Assembly (NCBI GenBank): GCA_012927625.1
Contig: JABBOV010000015.1
Location: 1 to 64,000, forward strand
Direction of reading: 5' to 3'
DNA length: 64,000 nt
Source: Glaciimonas sp.
Lineage (GTDB): Bacteria > Pseudomonadota > Gammaproteobacteria > Burkholderiales > Burkholderiaceae_D
Under the pieces are notes generated by a model. That model saw nothing but the letters and a program-made list of their open reading frames with translations, searched no databases and was not told where the DNA came from. The stretch's first letter is position 1. Every line of letters begins with the position of its first letter. A program made the translations under genes and the position numbers. This document shows, piece by piece, positions 26,751 through 36,478 of the stretch.

Positions 26751-27551
26751 TTACAGATGCCAGCCATAAAGATTTGGTCCACCAGATTTTGAAGAGATTG
26801 TGATGCTGGGATGTGCTTCGGGAATTAAAAACTCATAACTAAGCAATAGTGCTCCGGGCTTCATTTCATGGACAGCTTTTTGCCACAGGGCCGACATTGC
26901 CACTGGTGATAGATAGGCAAAAACCACGTCATAATTAGTAAGAGATCTATGGATGTAATTGCCTCGTATAAAGCGCGCGGAGCTTTTTCCGAAAGCAGCA
27001 CGCAGAGCGCTCAGTAGCCAAGGCAGAGGTGCCAATTCAATGCCAATGAATGTACTCTCCGGGTGCCGCACGGCCAGATGCAGGATCACACCACCCAACC
27101 CACTGCCAATGTCTATCATCCGAATCTGCTTGCCATGAGGGAGCAGCTTTTCAATTGACTCCCAAACTTTGACACTTGATGGGTAAAAAGGAACTTGGGT
27201 TCGAAAAGTTGTCCAAAAAAATCCAAGCAAGAATATAAATGCTGAAAGAAAAAAAACGGGTGGAATTTTCAGTGCAAGCGTCAGTACTAATGCGCAAGGG
27301 AAAATGAATTGCATCAGCCACCACCATGGAGCCATCTGTCTGCGATAAGAGAGGAGCATCGCTACTGCACCCTGAAGTAAGGATACTAATATGACGCTAT
27401 TGTGCATTTCAAATAGTAGCCCAATGCCGGCAAGCAATGTAAACACGAAAAAAAAACTGATAAATTGAATCAGTAGAGCTTGAACAGCCGGAATTTTAAC
27501 AAAGTATCTAGTGCTCTTTACAAGCGCAAAAAACGAACTACCATTGCTCAA
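26751..27551 (-). CDS. Membrane-anchored class I methyltransferase
   Basis: A 266-residue protein with three or four hydrophobic segments in the first 110 residues and a SAM-binding domain after that (MIDIGSGLGGVILHLA motif I, ESTFIGIELAP motif II). Its substrate is unknown. Start TTG 27551 is chosen because GAGGAA lies six bases before it and it leaves flhC intact, starting 20 bases after its stop; a longer frame from 27668 would overlap flhC. Its location between flhC and motA suggests a link to motility, but no sequence motif proves this. Confidence 0.65.
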   Translation of the reverse strand: MSNGSSFFALVKSTRYFVKIPAVQALLIQFISFFFVFTLLAGIGLLFEMHNSVILVSLLQGAVAMLLSYRRQMAPWWWLMQFIFPCALVLTLALKIPPVFFLSAFIFLLGFFWTTFRTQVPFYPSSVKVWESIEKLLPHGKQIRMIDIGSGLGGVILHLAVRHPESTFIGIELAPLPWLLSALRAAFGKSSARFIRGNYIHRSLTNYDVVFAYLSPVAMSALWQKAVHEMKPGALLLSYEFLIPEAHPSITISSKSGGPNLYGWHL

Positions 27552-27571
27552 AATACATTTCCTCGCGACAA

Positions 27572-28144
27572 TCAAGTTAGCGATGTAATGGGTATTGCGA
27601 ACATCGACTCGCCTTCTTTGGTTTTCTTGGTTTTTCCTGCGCGTGAAGGAATGTGACAAAGACCGCACACATAGTTATCTCTTAGATCAAGTGTGTGCAC
27701 GATAAACTTTCCCCCACATTTAACGCAGCATGCAGTCGTAAGCAACTTGCTATCAAAAAAACGTACCAACGTCCATGCGCGGGTTAAAGAAAAAACCGGT
27801 TCCTTGCCCGAGTTGGCATGAGGTTGTATCTGTTCAAGGTAAAGCTTATACGCTTTCGTCAACGCCATCACACCAGAGGCTCCAGCATGATCAATAAGAT
27901 ATTTATGTATATTGATAAATAGTGATGCGTGAATGTTCGGTTGCCAAGTTAAAAACCAGTCAGTAGAGAAAGGCAGCATCCCCTTTGGCGGCGAAGAGCC
28001 CTTGATCTCTTTATACAACTTCAGCAAACGTTCACGCGAAAGCGAAGTTTGGGTCTCAAGCAACTGAAGCCGCGCCCCTAAGTTAATGAGTTCGATCGCA
28101 ATCTTAATTTCATTAGCTTCGGTTATGACGCTTTTCTTGGTCAT
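27572..28144 (-). CDS. flhC: Flagellar master regulator subunit FlhC
   Basis: A 190-residue DNA-binding partner of FlhD that switches on class 2 flagellar genes. Zinc-binding cysteines are seen in CCVKCGG and CGLC near residues 139-163, as in known FlhC. The protein matches the family along its full length (SRERLLKLYKEIKG, PFSTDWFLTW). It follows flhD by 189 bases. Confidence 0.94.
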   Translation of the reverse strand: MTKKSVITEANEIKIAIELINLGARLQLLETQTSLSRERLLKLYKEIKGSSPPKGMLPFSTDWFLTWQPNIHASLFINIHKYLIDHAGASGVMALTKAYKLYLEQIQPHANSGKEPVFSLTRAWTLVRFFDSKLLTTACCVKCGGKFIVHTLDLRDNYVCGLCHIPSRAGKTKKTKEGESMFAIPITSLT

Positions 28145-28333
28145 GGGACTTGCATTCTTAAAAGCGTGTACAAAATCAGCGGTTTATTTGGACGTTTCAG
28201 ACGGGGTGCGACGCGAGACGGTAGCACAAGTCATCGTGAGAGCAGCAGAACGTCCGCCAGGGGTGGAACAAATACACAAATCATTTTTATACGCGTTCAT
28301 TAGTAATAATCATTCATATTAGTAGCAACGTGG

Positions 28334-28651
28334 CTACACTATTTCTTCTATAGGTTGCCCTGCCATCAAAATTGCGGCATGTGATTGGGCTTGTGAGCGT
28401 TCCTTGTTGTGATTTGTCAGCATCATCAGAATGGCGCTGTCGTCAAAACGGAAGCGAGCCAACATCATGTTTGCACTCGCAAGTTTGAGAATTTGGGAAT
28501 TGCTTAACCCATCAATTAGATCCGCAATTTCCATACTCAAACCTAGACGAAAAATAGCAGTAGCTTTATCAAACCGTATCATTTGCTGTGCAAGCATCAA
28601 GTAACTCAAGTTGGCATCACGAACCTCGGCAATTAAGTCATTTTCGGTCAT
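28334..28651 (-). CDS. flhD: Flagellar master regulator subunit FlhD
   Basis: A 105-residue helical regulator forming the FlhD4C2 complex. LSYLMLAQQMIRFDKATAIFRLGLS and the following helix-turn-helix region are characteristic. It is the first gene of the motility cluster; its promoter must lie in the 640-base gap upstream. Confidence 0.93.
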   Translation of the reverse strand: MTENDLIAEVRDANLSYLMLAQQMIRFDKATAIFRLGLSMEIADLIDGLSNSQILKLASANMMLARFRFDDSAILMMLTNHNKERSQAQSHAAILMAGQPIEEIV

Positions 28652-29039
28652 GTCGTTCCCAGTCAGAATGAAATTTCTTCATGTTTCAGATAACTTGGAT
28701 AGTGATGTTTTAATTAGCGCCAGTAAATAGGCTCTCTTCGCTATTTTTCGTGAGTCTAAAGGGCATGATGGACGTCATTGTTTGTCTTACAAGCAATGAG
28801 CAATGGACAATGAGATATGTTCATACAAGCAAAAATTGCATTACAGCAGTTGTAAACTGAAGTAACTGCATGAAATAAATTTAAAATTATTACAGCTTGA
28901 ACAGTGAGTCGTAATTAAGTACTAAAAGATCTGCTGGTAATGACGGACTATTTTTGGAAAACTTTAGAGTTTTTTAAAATGAATTTTGAAGCCGAAGAAA
29001 ATTTTTCTTGTTTGCGCCTACCTGATGTGGCAGATTCAA
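28652..29039. other. Intergenic, flhD upstream region
   Basis: An AT-rich stretch of nearly 390 bases without a credible gene. It must hold the flhD promoter and probably a long leader. A short frame at 28940-29182 has no recognisable product. I see no RNA gene. Confidence 0.4.
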
Positions 29040-29183
29040 CTACGAAGCGGTACTGGTTTTTAGTGGGAGTATCTTCAAGCCGAAGGATACCTCATGCGGC
29101 GTTTTGTAGCCCAGGCATTTCCTCGGTCGGTGGTTCAGTTTATATTGCATCCACGCCACCACATCGTGACTGGCGCTGTTGAT
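29040..29183 (-). pseudogene. IS30-family transposase, C-terminal remnant
   Basis: Minus-strand translation gives LNHRPRKCLGYKTPHEVSFG followed by a stop at 29040-29042. NHRPRKCLGYKTP is the standard tail of IS30 transposases. Only about 47 codons are left; an in-frame stop cuts it off upstream. Confidence 0.7.
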
Positions 29184-29294
29184 TTATGTTTAAACCACAT
29201 AAGGCTAGTACAAATACGTATAAAGTCTGCGCCCCTGCTCTGCTAGAATTGTTAGCTTTCGGTACGCTTTAAAAAAACAGAAAGGCCGTAGAGC

Positions 29295-31607
29295 ATGGAA
29301 TCGACATTGGATCAAAAGGAGGCTCGGCGTCAGGAATTGCGCCGTGCGGCACTGGAATACCATGAATTTCCGACCCCTGGCAAGATCAGTGTCACCGCAA
29401 CCAAGCAGATGTCCAACCAGCGCGACCTGGCTTTGGCGTATTCTCCCGGAGTGGCTTCACCCTGCGAAGAAATCGTCGCCGATCCGTCCAGTGTCTTCAA
29501 ATACACCGCCCGCGGCAATTTGGTGGCGGTCATAACTAACGGTACGGCTGTGCTTGGACTGGGTAATATTGGCCCATTAGCGTCCAAACCAGTGATGGAA
29601 GGCAAGGGCGTTCTGTTCAAAAAATTTGCTGGTATCGATGTCTTCGATATTGAAATCAATGAGCTTGATCCGGATAAACTAGTTGATATCATCGCCTCGT
29701 TGGAGCCGACTTTCGGCGGTATCAATCTGGAAGATATCAAGGCGCCGGAATGCTTCTACATCGAGCGCAAACTGCGGGATCGGATGAAAATTCCGGTCTT
29801 TCACGACGATCAACATGGCACTGCGATCATCGTCTGCACTGCCATCCTGAATGGCTTGAAGGTGGTCGGTAAAGACATCAAGATGTGCAAGCTGGTGGTG
29901 TCCGGCGCTGGCGCTGCAGCGCTGGCGTGCCTCGACCTGATCGTCGATCTCGGCTTCCCGATTGAAAATATTTTTGTCTCGGATTTGGCTGGCGTGGTGT
30001 ATCAAGGCCGGATCGAACTGATGGATCCAGACAAGGCCCGTTTTGCTCAGCCAACCAGTGCTCGCACGCTAGCTGAACTGATGCCGGGCGCAGATATCTT
30101 TTTGGGCCTTTCTGCCGGCGGTGTCGTGAAGCCGGAAATGGTAGCCAGCATGGCGGCCAGACCGATCGTGATGGCGCTGGCTAACCCTACACCGGAAATT
30201 CTGCCGGAAGAAGTCAAGGCGGTGCGCCCCGATGCGATCATCGCTACCGGCCGTTCCGACTATCCGAACCAAGTCAACAACGTATTATGCTTCCCGTACA
30301 TCTTCCGCGGTGCGCTCGATTGTGGCGCGACCACCATTACGCGTCAGATGGAAATCGCAGTGGTGCATGCGATTGCGGAACTGGCGCAAGCCGAACAGTC
30401 GGATGTGGTGGCCACCACTTATGGTATCCGTAATTTGTCATTTGGCCCCGAATACCTGATTCCGATGCCGTTCGATCCGCGTCTTATGACCCGCGTGGCT
30501 CCAGCGGTGGCAAAAGCCGCAGCAGAGTCGGGTGTTGCGGCCCGTCCTATTCAAGACATGCCGGCTTACGTTGAGCGCTTGCAACAATTCGTGTATCGCA
30601 GCGGCACCTTCATGAAGCCGTTGTTCCAAATCGCGAAAAAAGCCCCTTCAGGAAAAAAACGCATCGTCTTTGCCGAGGGCGAAGAGGAGCGGGTACTGCG
30701 CGCAGTTCAGATCATCGTCGATGAAAAGCTGGCTAAACCGATTTTGGTGGGCCGGCCATCGGTGTTGGCGCAACGGATCGAGAAATTTGGCTTGCGTCTG
30801 AAGCTGGATGAGGATTTTGAAGTGATCAACCCCAATTTTGACGAGCGCTATCGGGATTACTGGCAAACTTTCCATAAAATGTCGCAGCGCAAAGGCGTGG
30901 ACGAGCAGTACGCGAAGCTGGAAATGCGCCGTCGTCACACCCTGATCGGTTCCATGATGATTCACAAAGGCGATGCCGATGGGATGATTTGCGGCACGTA
31001 TGGGTCTACCCAACTGCACCTACACTATATCGATCAGGTTCTGGGCAAACGCGAGGGGGTCAATGTGTATGCGGCGATGAACTGTCTGATCCTGCCGCAA
31101 AGCCAGTTGATTCTGGTCGACACTCACGTCAACGAGAATCCGACTGCGGAACAACTTGCCGAAATCACCATCATGGCCGCTGAAGAGATGCGCCGTTTCG
31201 GTCTATTTCCACGCGCGGCGCTGTTGTCGCACTCGAATTACGGCTCCAGCAACAGTGAATCGGCGCAAAAAATGCGCGCCGCGCTGGCAATTATTCAAAA
31301 GAATGCGCCAGAACTCGAAATCGACGGTGAGATGCATGGCGATGTTGCTCTGGATTTCGCTTTGCGTAAAGCGATGATGCCGGATTCGCCTTTGACCGGC
31401 GACGCCAACTTACTGGTGATGCCGAATATCGATGCCGCTAATATTGCCTATAACCTGCTAAAAACAGCGTCAGGCAATGGCGTCGCAATTGGGCCGATTC
31501 TGCTCGGTTGCGCCAAACCGGTGCATATCCTGACGCCGTCGGCCACTGTGCGCCGGATTGTCAACATGACAGCTCTGTGCGTGGTCGATGCGATAGCTGA
31601 ACGCTAA
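29295..31607 (+). CDS. maeB: NADP-dependent malic enzyme with phosphotransacetylase-like domain
   Basis: A 770-residue cytosolic enzyme that decarboxylates malate to pyruvate and makes NADPH. The malic enzyme part fills residues 1-430 ([27 protein letters not shown] for the nucleotide fold). A phosphotransacetylase-like domain follows from about 450 ([15 protein letters not shown]) and is usually regulatory. Length and order match MaeB of other proteobacteria. It stands alone and ends in a strong terminator. Confidence 0.95.
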   Translation: MESTLDQKEARRQELRRAALEYHEFPTPGKISVTATKQMSNQRDLALAYSPGVASPCEEIVADPSSVFKYTARGNLVAVITNGTAVLGLGNIGPLASKPVMEGKGVLFKKFAGIDVFDIEINELDPDKLVDIIASLEPTFGGINLEDIKAPECFYIERKLRDRMKIPVFHDDQHGTAIIVCTAILNGLKVVGKDIKMCKLVVSGAGAAALACLDLIVDLGFPIENIFVSDLAGVVYQGRIELMDPDKARFAQPTSARTLAELMPGADIFLGLSAGGVVKPEMVASMAARPIVMALANPTPEILPEEVKAVRPDAIIATGRSDYPNQVNNVLCFPYIFRGALDCGATTITRQMEIAVVHAIAELAQAEQSDVVATTYGIRNLSFGPEYLIPMPFDPRLMTRVAPAVAKAAAESGVAARPIQDMPAYVERLQQFVYRSGTFMKPLFQIAKKAPSGKKRIVFAEGEEERVLRAVQIIVDEKLAKPILVGRPSVLAQRIEKFGLRLKLDEDFEVINPNFDERYRDYWQTFHKMSQRKGVDEQYAKLEMRRRHTLIGSMMIHKGDADGMICGTYGSTQLHLHYIDQVLGKREGVNVYAAMNCLILPQSQLILVDTHVNENPTAEQLAEITIMAAEEMRRFGLFPRAALLSHSNYGSSNSESAQKMRAALAIIQKNAPELEIDGEMHGDVALDFALRKAMMPDSPLTGDANLLVMPNIDAANIAYNLLKTASGNGVAIGPILLGCAKPVHILTPSATVRRIVNMTALCVVDAIAER

Positions 31608-31636
31608 ATACTAGATATATCTTCAGGTTGGGCAGC

Positions 31637-31675
31637 AAAAAATGCCGTTCCTCCGTGAGGAGAAACGGCATTTTT
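31637..31675. terminator. Bidirectional intrinsic terminator between maeB and nsrR
   Basis: AAAAATGCCGTT (31638-31649) pairs with AACGGCATTTTT (31664-31675), extended by CTCC/GGAG around a GTGA loop. A-run and T-run flank the stem, so it can end transcription from both sides. Confidence 0.85.
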
Positions 31676-31734
31676 AATGTGCCGGCCGCTGGATTGTCTA
31701 TGGCAACAGGGTACGGCTTGCGCTGATACCGATC

Positions 31735-32226
31735 TCACTGCACCTGAGATTTGGCCGGGTGGATGCGTACTGGCTTAAGCGCGGAATCTTGACTGATCTG
31801 GCACGCTTGGCTGGCATAGCGGCTATCTTTTTTTATTAAATTTTCAAGCGTGACGCCATCGAGCACACTTAGGTACGCGGTCGTAGCCGCATGCAAGATG
31901 CTTTTTAGTGTGCAATCGGAGGCATAGCTGCACTGGAAATTTCCGGGCGAAAAACATTCAGCCATGAAAAAATCGGTTTCGGTGTTGCGTATTACTTCAC
32001 CAATATTGATATCTACCGGCTCTTTGTTGAGCCGTAGCCCGCCGTTGCGGCCGCGTATGGTTTCCACCATTCCACTCAAGCCCAGTTGATGCACAACCTT
32101 CATCAAATGATTCTTAGAGATGCCATGAACATTGGCAATATCTTGAATCGTCACTAATTTATCCCGGTTCCGGCCCAAGTGCATCAGGGTACGTAACGTG
32201 TAATCGGTATAAGCAGTTAATCTCAT
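31735..32226 (-). CDS. nsrR: Nitric-oxide-sensing Rrf2-family repressor NsrR
   Basis: A 163-residue regulator with an N-terminal winged helix (MRLTAYTDYTLRTLMHLG) and three cysteines in CFSPGNFQC and C six residues later, the iron-sulfur ligands that react with NO in NsrR. It would repress NO-detoxifying genes. ATG 32226 is chosen because all NsrR proteins begin MRLT.YTDY; an upstream ATG at 32262 is not conserved. It lies downstream of an ODP-type gene on the same strand, with about 220 bases between. Confidence 0.88.
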   Translation of the reverse strand: MRLTAYTDYTLRTLMHLGRNRDKLVTIQDIANVHGISKNHLMKVVHQLGLSGMVETIRGRNGGLRLNKEPVDINIGEVIRNTETDFFMAECFSPGNFQCSYASDCTLKSILHAATTAYLSVLDGVTLENLIKKDSRYASQACQISQDSALKPVRIHPAKSQVQ

Positions 32227-32444
32227 TGCTGGATCCAGGCTTGTTAAAGAGTGATACCGCACTTCCTATGTCATACAATAATAATGCAGTATTTATTATA
32301 TATGTTATTGGCAATCAAACTTGTAAACTGCAATTAAGCTGGGAATACTGCGTGCGTAAAGGGCAGCGGGCGCGTTTTGGAAAGGCGACGAAGATGTCCT
32401 GCGTGAAGCCATGAACCAGGAAAATTGGGACTAAGCGCCACGGC

Positions 32445-33233
32445 TCAAAGTGAAACATTCATGCCGAGTGGCGGCGTGTACATCTCCTGTGTCATCAGGT
32501 CCACTCCGCAGGACAGCGATTCGATCCAGTCAAGAAATTGCCCGATGACCAAACTCCCCTTGAGCGGCGCACCATGTTGCGGCACGATCCATTCTGGATC
32601 GATGGCACGCACCATGTTGACCCAATATCGGCACACCTTGTTGGACACCATGTATCTGGTGTGAAAGCTGTGCATGAAGGGCAAGTGCTGCGCAAAATCG
32701 GTCACTGGCGCAACCCGGTCACACGGCAGTATCGATGCGCCCATATCGCCTGAAAACAGGATGCGGCTGACTGGGTCGTAAAATTGCAAATTCCCTTCGG
32801 AATGAAGGAAGTGTGCCGGCAGAATTTGGAATGCGGTCGAGCCGAATGGCAACAATGTGCCCTGATCTGGCACCGCAATGATGCGTCCTTCGGCCTTTCC
32901 CCGCGGGCAGAAATGCGGCACGAAGCGCGACCAGAGCGCTGAAATTAGCAACTTGGTTTCGGAGCCGGTCAGCCAGCGCGGCAGCGAAGCGATAATGTCC
33001 GGGTCGGCATGTGAGGCAAAAATATATTTGAGTTTCTTGGGTGAAAAATACTTTGACATCGCTATGTACAGTTCGTTGTAGGTCATCACCCCCCCCGGAT
33101 CGAGCAGAATCCCGTTGCCGTCCTGCACGATCAGAAACTGGTTGGACTGTACAACTTCCCCCGCGCCTTCATCCGCGAGATCGGAAAACATGAGGCAGAC
33201 ATGTTGCTCGTTTTTAAAAAGTTCGAATACCAT
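32445..33233 (-). CDS. ODP-type diiron protein, metallo-beta-lactamase fold
   Basis: A 262-residue protein related to the diiron domain of flavodiiron proteins but without a flavodoxin domain, like the oxygen-binding diiron protein of Treponema. Candidate metal ligands: ASHADPD (H-x-D/E-x-D type), HFLHSEG, FSGDMG and PQHGAP. It probably binds or reduces O2 or NO. The nearby NsrR gene supports a nitrosative-stress role, but that link is inferred. Confidence 0.75.
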   Translation of the reverse strand: MVFELFKNEQHVCLMFSDLADEGAGEVVQSNQFLIVQDGNGILLDPGGVMTYNELYIAMSKYFSPKKLKYIFASHADPDIIASLPRWLTGSETKLLISALWSRFVPHFCPRGKAEGRIIAVPDQGTLLPFGSTAFQILPAHFLHSEGNLQFYDPVSRILFSGDMGASILPCDRVAPVTDFAQHLPFMHSFHTRYMVSNKVCRYWVNMVRAIDPEWIVPQHGAPLKGSLVIGQFLDWIESLSCGVDLMTQEMYTPPLGMNVSL

Positions 33234-33319
33234 GGATGTTCCTACCGCTTAAAGCCATCATTATAGCCAGGCGTTTAGCCAGGCATTTTCGGCATGCAGC
33301 GATTTTTGGCGCACTCTAA

Positions 33320-33475
33320 GCCTTGCTGCCGGGCGAAACCATGCGCTTCGGCAACGATCATGATCCACTACTACTGCTGGCGCAAATCAATGAGCATTAC
33401 GGCGCGGGCGTCTAGATTGCCTATGTATCGCGTGAGCCGGGTGAAATAGTCATTGATTTTCAGGTAATGCGTTAA
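33320..33475 (+). pseudogene. DUF2249-like gene remnant
   Basis: The frame reads LLPGETMRFGNDHDPLLLLA, then a stop at 33413-33415, then IAYVSREPGEIVIDFQ and a final stop at 33473. RFxNDHDPLxLL and REPGxIVIDF are signature parts of DUF2249 proteins. An in-frame stop and the lack of an N-terminus mark it as decayed. An intact DUF2249 gene lies at 40808-41032. Confidence 0.6.
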
Positions 33476-33615
33476 TTGATAGACTGCCTGCATTTAAAAT
33501 GGCGTAGCTTGGCTACTATAGTGCGTTTGATTTACACTAACGCGTAGCCAAAGCAGGGCGTCATTGTTGCTCAATGCGCCTGCATAATCGATGTCATAAC
33601 AGGGAAGGTAACAAT

Positions 33616-34068
33616 ATGTTCAAGACGATTCTGGTGCCAACGGATGGTTCATCCTTGTCCGATCAGGCTATTAATGCGGCGATTGAATTCGCGCAGACGA
33701 CGGGCGGAAAAATTGTCGGCTTGTCGGTAGCCGAGCCCTATCCATACACGCCGTTGACCGATGGTTCGATTACGGTGGACGCGAATAACTATGAAAAAAA
33801 AATGCAAGAAATGGCGCAAATGCACGTGCGCAAAATAGCGGATGCGGCACAAGCAGCAAATGTTCCGTGCGAAACCTGTGTGCGTCAATCTTTCAGCCCG
33901 CATGAAGAAATTATCAGCGTTGCCATCAAACACAATTGCGACGTTATTTTCATGGCGTCACATGGACGTAAAGGACTGAGCAGATTATTTGTTGGCAGCG
34001 AAACGCAAAAAGTGCTGGCCCATTCAACGATCCCGGTTCTAGTGTTCCGCCAGGGTTCGCCAGATTAA
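33616..34068 (+). CDS. Universal stress protein, UspA family
   Basis: A 150-residue cytoplasmic protein of the Usp fold. FKTILVPTDGSSLSDQA opens it and MASHGRKGLSRLFVGSETQKVLAHS carries the ATP-binding G-x2-G-x9-G(S/T) motif. ATG 33616 has GGGAAGG upstream. It is likely expressed under low oxygen or stress, as suggested by the neighbourhood. Confidence 0.9.
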   Translation: MFKTILVPTDGSSLSDQAINAAIEFAQTTGGKIVGLSVAEPYPYTPLTDGSITVDANNYEKKMQEMAQMHVRKIADAAQAANVPCETCVRQSFSPHEEIISVAIKHNCDVIFMASHGRKGLSRLFVGSETQKVLAHSTIPVLVFRQGSPD

Positions 34069-34091
34069 GAGGTTCGCGGATTGACAATTAA

Positions 34092-34131
34092 CTGTTAGTA
34101 ATTAACAGGCAAAGCCCTGCAGACTGGGCTT
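34092..34131 (+). other. Two small inverted repeats after the stress-protein gene
   Basis: CTGTTA (34092-34097) pairs with TAACAG (34103-34108), and AAGCCC (34112-34117) with GGGCTT (34126-34131). They may form a weak terminator or a leader structure for the next gene. No T-run is present. Confidence 0.35.
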
Positions 34132-34206
34132 GCAGTTCCGTGTTGCGCCTGAGTCTCACCTGTGTGCCGCAACTCTTCTGACGCTGGAAAAATCGAAACC
34201 TTCCCC

Positions 34207-34587
34207 ATGAGTTACCTCGCCCTAAAACATTTCCACATCACTTGCGCGGCACTCAGCGGCGGTTTATTTTTGTTGCGTGGGTTTTGGATGCTAGTGGATT
34301 CGTCCATTCTGCAACGGCGCTGGGTCAGGATTGCGCCGCATGTCATCGATACCTTGCTGCTCACCAGCGCGTTGGTTATGGTGTTCTGGAGCGGCCAGTA
34401 TCCGTTTGTACAGAATTGGTTGACGGCCAAAGTCATCGCTTTGGTGGTCTATATCGGACTGGGTACCGTGGCGTTAAAACGCGGCAAAACCAAGGCGGTT
34501 CGAGTGGCTGCGTTTATCAGCGCACTGCTGGTATTTGCCTACATTGTGGGTGTGGCGCTGACCCGGCAGGCAGCGATTATCGGGTAA
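34207..34587 (+). CDS. SirB2-family integral membrane protein
   Basis: A 126-residue protein with four predicted membrane segments, opening MSYLALKHFHITCAALSGG. The histidines near the start (LKHFHITCA) and IAPHVIDTLLL are the family pattern. Its biochemical role is not established. It stands alone between the stress protein gene and the minus-strand DGC gene. Confidence 0.75.
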   Translation: MSYLALKHFHITCAALSGGLFLLRGFWMLVDSSILQRRWVRIAPHVIDTLLLTSALVMVFWSGQYPFVQNWLTAKVIALVVYIGLGTVALKRGKTKAVRVAAFISALLVFAYIVGVALTRQAAIIG

Positions 34588-34741
34588 TGCAAAATCACTC
34601 TACATATCTGTTCTCATAGACGCTTCCTGTCACGTTTGCTCTTGGCAGAAATTTTCTAATACTTTTAACTGCATTTAATTAACATACTGCAATATGTATT
34701 ATTAATATACGCAATAAAATAAAGCGGAAAGTGGTGTATTT

Positions 34742-35227
34742 TTAAAAGTTATCAGGGAGTATATTGGATTCTGTGAGTGACGTTATGCACATGGCTATTT
34801 TTTCCGTGCCTTTTGTGCCTTTTATGGACAAGTTCGTAACAACAGTTAACTGGGGTTTCAGATCTGCCACCACACGGGCGATTACGGTCTCTGCCTGCAC
34901 CGGGTCAAAATCTTCATGAAGTCGTTTTTTGACGCCGTACTCTTGCAGTTGGTGATAACTATCCGGCGTAATGTCGTGCCGCGACAGACAATTCCTGGCG
35001 CACGCCAGCGCGCAACCGTCGAGTGCGATAATGCGGCGACCGGATTTTGCAATTTTCAGCAGGTACGGTACGTCGCCCCCGATGCCGGCGATGCACGACA
35101 TTTCGGCCACGCCGCGTCTATCGAGTTGCAAGGCGACGTGGTTGGCCAGTTGCGCCGCGCTCGAACAACCGGAGCACGAGTAGACCAGCGGTAGAATTGC
35201 AGTTTCCGCGGCATCTTTCGCACGCAT
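34742..35227 (-). CDS. DGC-domain putative zinc-binding protein
   Basis: A 161-residue protein with paired cysteines (YSCSGCSSAA, ALDGCALACARNCL) that define the DGC family, thought to bind zinc. LDGC gives the family its name. The last 25 residues after LTVVTNLSIKG are not typical. It lies 57 bases after ubiT on the same strand and may share its transcript. Function unknown. Confidence 0.7.
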   Translation of the reverse strand: MRAKDAAETAILPLVYSCSGCSSAAQLANHVALQLDRRGVAEMSCIAGIGGDVPYLLKIAKSGRRIIALDGCALACARNCLSRHDITPDSYHQLQEYGVKKRLHEDFDPVQAETVIARVVADLKPQLTVVTNLSIKGTKGTEKIAMCITSLTESNILPDNF

Positions 35228-35284
35228 GAAAAAATCCTTTTTCTTTAAAAATTCTAAAAACCTGCACTGCTGTTACCGTAAAAA

Positions 35285-35755
35285 TCACGCTTTCAGTTTC
35301 GCTTTCATGCGTGCCATCATATTTTCTGGTGACAACTGGCTCAGGTGAAAAACCGGTAGTTCAATTGCATCGATGGTGTTTTTCATCAGCAAACCGAGTT
35401 CGGTGTCGCCTTCCATCGAAAGCCGCCTGCTGAAAAACAAAGTATCGGGGTCTTCCTGACGCTGCGCCAACAACAGGAAATCATGCGCACTGGCGCTAAT
35501 TGTCAGATCGGCCGCGCCCATGTTGCGGCAGGCAGAAAAGCTCTTGTGCATCCATTGAAAGTCAAACGACAATTGCGCGTCGCGAACCGTGATGCGCATT
35601 TTTTTATCGACAAGCGAATCTCGCACATCGGCTGGCAAACTCTTTAAAAGCGCCAGATTCAATGCGGTAACAAATAAGAACGAGCCCGGATAAGCGGGCA
35701 ATAGCGACAGCAATTTGCCCACTTGTTTTGGTATCACGTAACGGCTTTGATGCAT
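35285..35755 (-). CDS. ubiT: SCP2-domain lipid carrier for anaerobic ubiquinone synthesis (UbiT)
   Basis: A 156-residue protein with an SCP2 lipid-binding fold (SADLTISASAHDFLLL-like core). In Escherichia coli UbiT works with UbiU and UbiV to make ubiquinone without O2. Here it lies in the same minus-strand block as ubiU and ubiV, with only the TrhA-type gene between, which supports the call. Sequence similarity of this domain alone would not separate UbiT from UbiJ. Confidence 0.75.
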   Translation of the reverse strand: MHQSRYVIPKQVGKLLSLLPAYPGSFLFVTALNLALLKSLPADVRDSLVDKKMRITVRDAQLSFDFQWMHKSFSACRNMGAADLTISASAHDFLLLAQRQEDPDTLFFSRRLSMEGDTELGLLMKNTIDAIELPVFHLSQLSPENMMARMKAKLKA

Positions 35756-35770
35756 GAGTACTCCCGATTT

Positions 35771-36388
35771 TTATACTACGTAGAGCAATACGGCAAAGTA
35801 ATGGCAGGCGCTGCCACCGAGGACGAATAGGTGCCAGACGCCATGTCCATGGCGTATTCTTGTGTCGTACACATAAAAAATAATGCCAATCGTATAAAGT
35901 AGACCGCCCGCTGCCAGCCAGGCAAATCCTGCCAAGGTCAGAGCCGATATCAGAGGCATAATCGCCACCAGCGCCAGCCATCCCATCAGAATGTAAATTA
36001 TCAGCGACAACAGGCGCGCCCCTTTGGCGAACCAGATTTCCTGCACAATTCCCAGCAGTGCCAAGCCCCATACCGCGCCGAACAAGGACCAGCCCCAGGC
36101 GCCGCGCAGCGTCACCAGCACAAAAGGGGTATAGCTGCCTGCAATCAACAGATAAATTGCACAATGATCGAACTTGCGCAGAACATCCTTGGCCGGCCCG
36201 CGCGCGCTGTGATACACGGTGGAGCCGACATACAGTGTCAACAGCATCGCGCCATAGATGCTGAAGCTGACGATTTTCCACGGGTCGCCCAGGCGCGCGG
36301 CGAGCACAATCAGCAGCACTGACCCGATTGCGGCCAGTACCGCACCGATCAAATGGCTGATACTGTTGAATTTTTCACCGTAATACAT
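35771..36388 (-). CDS. trhA: Hemolysin III/TrhA-family membrane protein
   Basis: A 205-residue protein with seven membrane segments of the PAQR superfamily. The metal-site residues can be placed in STVYHSARG, KFDHCAIYLLIAGSYTPF and HGVWHLFVLGGSACHYFA. Bacterial TrhA proteins affect membrane energetics and lipid balance; their chemistry is not settled. It is set between ubiV and ubiT. Confidence 0.85.
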   Translation of the reverse strand: MYYGEKFNSISHLIGAVLAAIGSVLLIVLAARLGDPWKIVSFSIYGAMLLTLYVGSTVYHSARGPAKDVLRKFDHCAIYLLIAGSYTPFVLVTLRGAWGWSLFGAVWGLALLGIVQEIWFAKGARLLSLIIYILMGWLALVAIMPLISALTLAGFAWLAAGGLLYTIGIIFYVYDTRIRHGHGVWHLFVLGGSACHYFAVLLYVV

Positions 36389-36478
36389 ACAGCTAAAGCT
36401 CCTTCAAAAATCTGCTGCGCACGAACTGTAGCGCTGGTCATGATTTCGGGAGGAGTCTATCCGTTCTTCCATCCACGA

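Noticed and set aside
28940-29182. Plus-strand open frame of 80 codons before maeB
   Set aside because: Its second half overlaps the IS30 remnant on the other strand and it shows no ribosome site or family.
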